NCBI GenBank assembly: GCA_029962745.1
Contig: CM057158.1
Span: 2,701,558-2,765,557 of the forward strand
Direction of reading: 5' to 3'
Length of the DNA: 64,000 bases
From: Echinometra lucunter
Taxonomy: Eukaryota; Echinodermata; Echinoidea; Camarodonta; Echinometridae
Part shown: positions 59,201-64,000 of the stretch, one piece after another
Numbering within the stretch: position 1 is the stretch's first letter
Layout: each line of letters starts with the position of its first letter
Position numbers and translations under genes: made by a program
Notes under the pieces: model-generated
What the model saw: only the letters and a program-made list of their open reading frames with translations
The model's database searches: none
Told to the model about the DNA's origin: nothing

Positions 59201-62200
59201 AACCAAAATGGGCACAGTTTGTGTAGAATTTTTTGCTCTTTCTGCTCATGTATATGGTATGATTTTTAGGGCTTTGCATCAAAAGATATTATGCAAATCA
59301 CAAAACGTGGACCTCTGTCACGAATGGGTTAATTGTAGTGTTTACAAAGTTCCTACAGCAGTTATACAGTTGTCAGATTATCAAAGATGAAATTGAATAA
59401 TGATAGCATGCATATTCTTCTATTTGTATGTGGATAAGACAGACAGAGAGACTAATGAAATGTATACCAATCTTATCTATGACAGAGACGGCATAGAAGT
59501 TGCTGTAATATATTACCGTTCATGCTACACTCCGAACCAATTTCCTACAGAGTTTGTGAGTAGACTTCAACTTGTCTGAGCATTTTTGAAACCTTCTTTT
59601 GAATACATTTTCATGGGAAATTGATGGAATTGTCTGTTGTGAGCTCATGTTTCTGTCTAAACTATTTCTTAACTCTATGCTGGCATTGGTCGACCAATGG
59701 TGCACACACGTTACTGGGTCTTGACTTTTGGTACATATATGGCTTACATTTACAGTACATACTCGAAACTGTGGTAGTCTAGGGTTTTGATCCATGATGA
59801 TTAAAGGTTTAACATTCCTCTTTGAAGGATGAGTCTAAAGTGTTCATTCTGAAACATTGCTTTCAAAAATGAAATTCAGTGTTCTGAAGCCATTTTGGTC
59901 CATCTGTTGCCCCTCTCCCAAGCCAGATGGCGGTTCAGTGTTTCACACTGAAATACTGCTTTCAGAAATGAAATTCAGTATTTCAAAGCCATTATTATTC
60001 ATTTACATAGCAAGATGGATATCTTTTCACAGAAGAAAAAGGAGAAAAGGGGGGAGTTGCTCCATGATCCACCATTATCCCTTTTGCTGAATATTTAGTG
60101 GATAAGTCTTGGACTGTTATTAGATCACTATTTCATAGCACCATTCCTACATGACTTTTTAAGGAATATCCCTATGTGTAATTCTTGGCCTTTACATTAT
60201 ATTGTAAATCAGTGCAAGATTCCTCTTGTATGATTTAACATATTAATTTTAAAAATGATTATTGTTTGGGCATTTCCTTGTAGGAGTGGAAGGCAAAGCT
60301 GATGGGTGAGCAGTCTAGAGCAGTGGTCTGCCCTTCAATATCCTGGCATCTCACTGGAACTAAGAAGGTCCAACAAGAACTAGCCAAGCCTGGGGTCCTA
60401 GAACAGTTTGTAGAGGACCAGGAGGTGGCAGATTTCATCAGGTCCTCGTTTGCAGGCCTGTACTCCTTAGATCTCGTGAGTAGCAGTTGTTTTATAAGGT
60501 TTTAGTGAAGATTCTTATAGGAATACTAGAATCTTATGGCATAGAACTTGCAGATTATGGCTTGTGCACATAAGAAGCAGCAGACCCCTGTTGTAAACCC
60601 CTGTAGTTTTTATTACTCATAAATGGTATATGAGGAGGCAAAAAAAAAGAACAACCCAACAACAAAACCTGCAGAACCAAAAATTATCCAAAAGGTGTGG
60701 ACCAAAATTCTTATATGGAGTTAATGAACACTACTGACAGCACCAGTTTGCCTTTCACAGCTATTGGCAAAACTCTCCTTTCTATGAACTTGAACTATTT
60801 GATGTGCATCAAATTATCATGAGCGGAGCAGTTTACTGTGTCATATTTGAAAACCATTTTTTTATGCCTCCGCCCACCGTAGGTGGTTGCCGGAGGCATT
60901 ATGTTTTCGGGTCGTCCGTCCGTCCCGTTTTCGTTCTCGCGATAACTTAAGAACCGTTTGACAGATCAACTTCAAACTTGGCTCGTGTATGCATATGGGA
61001 GGGACAATGATCTGATTAGATTTTGGAGTCTCAAGGTCAAAGGTCAAGGTCATACAGGTAATAATACAAATAAAAATGGCTCGTTCTCGCGATAACTTAA
61101 GAACCATTTGACAGATTGGCTTCAAACTTGGCTCATGTGTGCACATGGAAGGGACAATGATCTGATTAGATTGTGGGGTCACAAGGTCAAAGGTCAAGGG
61201 TCATAGAGGTCATTATATACATATAAATGGTTCGTTTTCACCATAACTCAACAACCATTTGACCGATCAACCTCAAACTTGATCTGATTAGATTTTGGAG
61301 TCTCAAGGTCAAAGGTCAAGGTCATACAGGTAATAATACAAATAAAAATGGCTCGTTCTCGCGATAACTTAAGAACCATTTGACAGATTGGCTTCAAACT
61401 TGGCTCATGTGTGCACATGGAAGGGACAATGATCTGATTAGATTTTGGGATCACAAGGTCAAAGGTCAAAGGTCATAGAGGTCATTATGTACATAGAAAT
61501 GGTTCGTTTTCACCATAACTCAACAACCATTTGACCGATCAACCTCAAACTTGGCACAGGTATGCATATGGGAGGGACAATGATCTGATTAGATTTGGGG
61601 GTCACAAGGTCAAGGTCAAGGTCAAAGATGTCATTGTATAAATGAAAATAAATCAACATGAAGTGCCATTTATTTCTGATTTGGTAATGGCGGAGGCATA
61701 AAGTTCGACCACGCGTGGTCGAAGATTCATCTAGTTTTTTAATGCAAGGGTTTTGTGAGGGGGTGGGGATGATGCTGGATATTAGAATGAGCTTTCAGTG
61801 AGGTATAGGGAAACTATCAAAATATTTTTGATTTGGAGCAGAGCAACTCATAATTACCAAATTCTCTCTTTCCTCTTATTACCAATAGGCCAAGATGCAA
61901 CTAAGACATTGGAGTAAATCCACTAAATCAAAATATTTTCTTTTTTACAACAGAATAAAATGTACTACCTGAGAACTCTCATTTCAATTGGTTTGGGGCT
62001 ATCCTGTCATGTGTACAAATTCTGTCCAAACTGTGCATTGAATTGTAATACCCATTTTATAATCCAGTTTGTCTTGAAATGACCATTCAGGCCACTAAAA
62101 AGAAAATGTAAGAGTGACTGCTACAGAGATATCCGCTGTGGGCTGTATTTTGTTTATATTAGAAGGTTATGGCTTGGATTTTAATTAAGTTTTAGGGTAG

Positions 62201-63360
62201 GTTTTCAGGTTAGGATTAGGTATTGTGTTGGATTCAGAGTAAAAGTTGAAGAAAAGATTAGTCTTAGATAAACAGTAGAGCAAGAAGCAGTGTTTGCTCG
62301 AGCATGCCATTCGGATGAGCTGCCATTATAGGCAGATTGTCGATATAGTAAAATAGTCATGAAAACAGGGTTTACTATGTCTGTGTACATGTATCACATC
62401 ATAATTAATTGGAATGGCAGAAGTGATCACTCAGAGTCACTACCACTAATATGTGCTTCTGTCTCTGTGGTTTGTCCAGACTCCTGACGGAGATGAAGCA
62501 GCTCAACGAGGTATAGTGAATCCAAAAAGATACGTTATGAAGCCACAGAGAGAAGGAGGAGGTAAGTATAAGATGATAGTGATTTTTTTTAAATTCATAT
62601 CAGACATCTTGGTGTTGCAGTATTTTGTCTACTCCCATGGGCACCATACAGTATTTTCTAAAGTGCTTCTTTTCAGGGAAAACCATGCTTTTGCCATTGA
62701 CACTGTGGACAGGAACTAAACATATCTTTACATACTCTCCCTGTCTCTGTTGCGCATATAGAGTAATACACAGAAAGTTTTTTTCTCTGTCAACTACATC
62801 AAGGTTGAGCAAGCCTTCATTAAAGCAGCGATGCCAACTGTTCCTTTTTTTTGCAGTATTCAAAGTACTGCTTTTCTGAATTTTAGTTGATATACAGTTC
62901 TAAGGCTTTAAAGTAGGATACACTTTTCCTCCACTTATAATACTTCTTTTCAGACATAAAAATAATGCAAAACTTGATAAAAGGTTGGCATCTGTTTTGA
63001 AGACAACTTTGTTTAAAGAACTGATTAATTTTAGAGTTTGTTAAATTAGTAAGCAAATATATTTTGTACTGTTATAATGTAAGAAAAAAGTTAACAGTCA
63101 TACCACCACTCAACTGGGAACTAGAAATTGGACATTTGCATGATTTTGTGTTATACTTCATTAGGCAATAATATCTATGATGACGAAGTAAGGACAACCC
63201 TGGAGAAACTTGCTGGTAACCAAGAGAGGGAGGGCTACATCTTAATGGATCGCATCTTACCACCCATTCACCAGAACTACCTGCAGCCATGTGGAGGGTT
63301 TGATGACCTCAAGCTATCAAAGGTCATCAGTGAGCTTGGAATATATGGGATGTTTATAAG
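52213..63360 (+). CDS. GSS: glutathione synthetase, eight internal exons (5' and 3' ends missing)
   Basis: Eight plus-strand exons join in frame to about 348 residues that follow eukaryotic glutathione synthetase from [12 protein letters not shown] to [11 protein letters not shown]. The enzyme ligates gamma-glutamylcysteine and glycine using ATP in the cytosol, the last step of glutathione synthesis. Visible family motifs are [14 protein letters not shown] (Mg/ATP site region), [20 protein letters not shown] and the ATP-binding KPQREGGG loop. Human GSS has 474 residues. About 100 N-terminal residues were not found upstream, and the final exon with the MNKHVGHLLR-type region should lie past the right edge. 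Introns are 0.7-2.3 kb and loaded with repeats. Confidence 0.95.
52366..52866. mobile_element. degenerate TTAA element interrupted by a MITE
   Basis: TTAACCCACTGAGCATGATT at 52366 resembles the small TTAA MITE at 10935. The matching CAACAGGTTAA end lies near 52855. Between them sits a separate 314-bp MITE (52513-52826) with ends TGTTTCATAAAGCTGTTCGT and ACGAACAGATTTATGAAACA. The younger element appears to have inserted into the older one. Confidence 0.6.
53116..53246. repeat. (CT)n microsatellite with CCCT interruptions
   Basis: About 130 bp of CT repeats broken by periodic CCCTCT blocks in the first GSS intron seen here. Frames through it (poly Ser-Leu or Arg-Glu) are artefacts. Confidence 0.95.
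54233..54378 (+). CDS. GSS: GSS exon b
   Basis: Encodes [20 protein letters not shown] then [17 protein letters not shown] and [15 protein letters not shown] aligns with the human EINTISASF metal-binding stretch. Acceptor ctctgcag, donor GTTAGA. Confidence 0.93.
54810..55192. mobile_element. 383-bp element with 8-bp target duplication
   Basis: Inverted ends GGCAAACCCGGAGAATAGGG and CCCTATTCTCCGGGTTTGCC, about 33 bp in all. They are flanked by identical GCAGAATT at 54802-54809 and 55193-55200. An 8-bp duplication fits hAT, P or Merlin elements, and the GG terminus favours Merlin. There is no coding capacity. Confidence 0.88.
55496..56084. mobile_element. 589-bp MITE with about 200-bp inverted arms and TA duplication
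   Basis: Starts TA-AAGGAGAATGCAACCC and ends GTTGCATTCTCCTT-TA. The arms mirror each other through CAGTGAAAGTTTGA, TAAATCC, and GGCAACTTTGCCAGCATCTG with TGATGTCATCGTGGACAACT. It is inserted in the outer TA-flanked element. Confidence 0.88.
56500..56616 (+). CDS. GSS: GSS exon c
   Basis: Encodes [20 protein letters not shown] then [18 protein letters not shown], ending AG|GTAAGT in phase 2. This is where human GSS has the GLALGIAKAWELYG segment. Its last 49 bases plus the donor are the founder unit of the tandem array that follows. Confidence 0.92.
56568..56973 (+). repeat. seven tandem copies of exon end plus splice donor (58-60 bp)
   Basis: Units start at 56568, 56626, 56684, 56742, 56800, 56858 and 56918, a period of 58 bp except one of 60. 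Each runs from GAATGGCTGAAGC through GGTCAACCYAG to GTAAGT or GTGAGT. Copy 1 is the real end of GSS exon c; copies 2-7 lie in the intron and each retains a consensus-like donor. Because 58 is not a multiple of 3, and because TAA or TGA follows in the exon frame, using a later donor would introduce a premature stop. Confidence 0.95.
58293..58457 (+). CDS. GSS: GSS exon d
   Basis: Encodes [19 protein letters not shown] then [18 protein letters not shown] and [10 protein letters not shown], matching human VLLIAQEKERNIFDQR through LDQDRRLF. Acceptor gttatttag, donor GTAAGT. Confidence 0.94.
58918..59332. mobile_element. piggyBac-like MITE, copy 2 (407 bp)
   Basis: TTAA at 58918-58921 and 59329-59332, with ends CCCATTCATGACA and TGTCACGAATGGG. 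It is an inverted copy of the element at 13314-13729. Its plus-strand frame [17 protein letters not shown] is shared with copy 1. Confidence 0.85.
59486..59555 (+). CDS. GSS: GSS exon e
   Basis: Encodes [16 protein letters not shown] then NQFPTEF, aligning with human DGQEIAVVYFRDGYMP. Acceptor ctatgacag, donor GTGAGT. Confidence 0.92.
60284..60475 (+). CDS. GSS: GSS exon f
   Basis: Encodes 64 residues: [51 protein letters not shown]. [11 protein letters not shown] and FAGLYSLD are near-identical to human GSS. Phase 0 at both ends. Confidence 0.95.
60860..61736 (-). repeat. 0.9-kb interspersed repeat with internal DR1-rich units, copy 2
   Basis: Inverted copy of the element at 14711-15617. 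It begins ATGCCTCCGCCCACCGTAGG and ends at the TTCGACCACGCGTGGTCGAA palindrome. Internal units carry AGGTCAAAGGTCAAGGTCAT. Unit number and order differ slightly from copy 1, indicating recombination between units. Confidence 0.85.
62480..62561 (+). CDS. GSS: GSS exon g (ATP-binding loop)
   Basis: Encodes [18 protein letters not shown] then [18 protein letters not shown] is the conserved ATP-grasp loop of glutathione synthetase. Phase 1 out at GTAAGT. Confidence 0.95.
63165..63360 (+). CDS. GSS: GSS exon h
   Basis: Encodes [35 protein letters not shown] and [14 protein letters not shown], matching the human GGNNLYGEE to SELGIFGVYVR segment. Ends AG|GTAAGT in phase 2. The closing exon is not in the remaining 640 bases. 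Confidence 0.94.
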
Positions 63361-64000
63361 GTAAGTGTTTAGGGTATGCAAGCCTCAATCTCTTGAGGAA
63401 AAGTTTAGTAACAGGCATCTACTGAATCTTTGATTAGCAGCTTGTATAGTAACACTGTGGAAGTTACTCATACAAGTTGAAACAAGCCACTTTATAAATG
63501 TGTAAATTACAGTCAAAACAAAAACTGTACAAGAGATCAATAAGGACTACTTTCTTGGCCAAGACCTATAACAAAATAGGAATGCATAATTTACAATTAG
63601 ATATGCTTGCTTGTAAATAAGCCTTATAAATACCCCTTTGAATAATGGTGCTGTGCAAAATAAGAAATTGTTGCTAGTGCCTCATTTGGATAAAACTGAC
63701 ATTAAAAAGGAAAAAAATAAGCAAACTATAAGTCATTTTCCTCAAAGCATTTCCAGAGCTTTGCTCTTTTCAAGTCTCAAAGCTGTTATCTCCACTAATA
63801 CTCACTCAGTAGAGTTGAGTTTGTATAGCAAATTTTAGTTTAGGAAACAGGGAATGATGAAATCAAATGTGAGAAAAATGACTTCTGTCTCATTTTGCAT
63901 TTTGATGTAACAGGTCACAGATAGGTATGCGATATTGACATATAGGTAGTTACAAACCATGGCACTTGGAAGGGTCAAGCTAGTTTCTCTTTCTTTTTCA
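63361..64000 (+). other. GSS intron, runs off the window
   Basis: AT-rich; no exon matching the glutathione synthetase C terminus is seen before the edge. Confidence 0.6.

Overview
The window looks like draft nuclear DNA from a marine deuterostome, most likely an echinoderm and plausibly a sea urchin. The genes have many small exons and kilobase introns with GT-AG boundaries. The DNA is AT-rich and dense in short inverted-repeat elements, and a 500-base N block marks a scaffold gap. The species assignment is inference.

Left and middle (about 5.9-33.5 kb, minus strand): one large gene that I reassembled exon by exon. It encodes an RNF31/HOIP-type RBR E3 ubiquitin ligase, the catalytic subunit of the linear-ubiquitin (LUBAC) system. 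Eighteen coding exons join in frame to 1,310 codons plus a stop. Domain order is: coiled coil, one NZF zinc finger, three consecutive Death domains (one per exon), UBA-type helical region, RING1, IBR, RING2 with the catalytic Cys, and LDD. Three Death domains inside a HOIP-type ligase are not part of the vertebrate HOIP or fly LUBEL layouts I know. This is the best candidate here for an undescribed system: a ligase that could plug directly into Death-domain receptor or adaptor complexes. No PUB domain was found, but upstream exons may be missing.

Middle (33.5-52 kb): an intergenic region with a scaffold gap, a broken PIF/Harbinger-like transposase fragment, large fold-back elements, and two related intronless minus-strand genes. 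These encode coiled-coil plus beta-propeller (TRIM/NHL-like) proteins. One (48.7-50.1 kb) is intact; the other (38.7-40.1 kb) carries a 1-base frameshift.

Right (52.2 kb to the edge, plus strand): eight internal exons of glutathione synthetase (GSS). Its first exons were not found and its last exon lies beyond the window. Just after exon c, the exon end and its splice donor are repeated in seven tandem 58-60 bp copies.

The introns and intergenic DNA hold a nested set of transposable elements, several with identifiable target-site duplications: piggyBac-like TTAA MITEs, TA-flanked MITEs, an 8-bp-TSD element, a tRNA-derived SINE, a LINE relic, and about 0.9 kb repeats packed with nuclear-receptor DR1 motifs. 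The HOIP-like and GSS genes are divergently oriented. I see no functional link between them beyond proximity.
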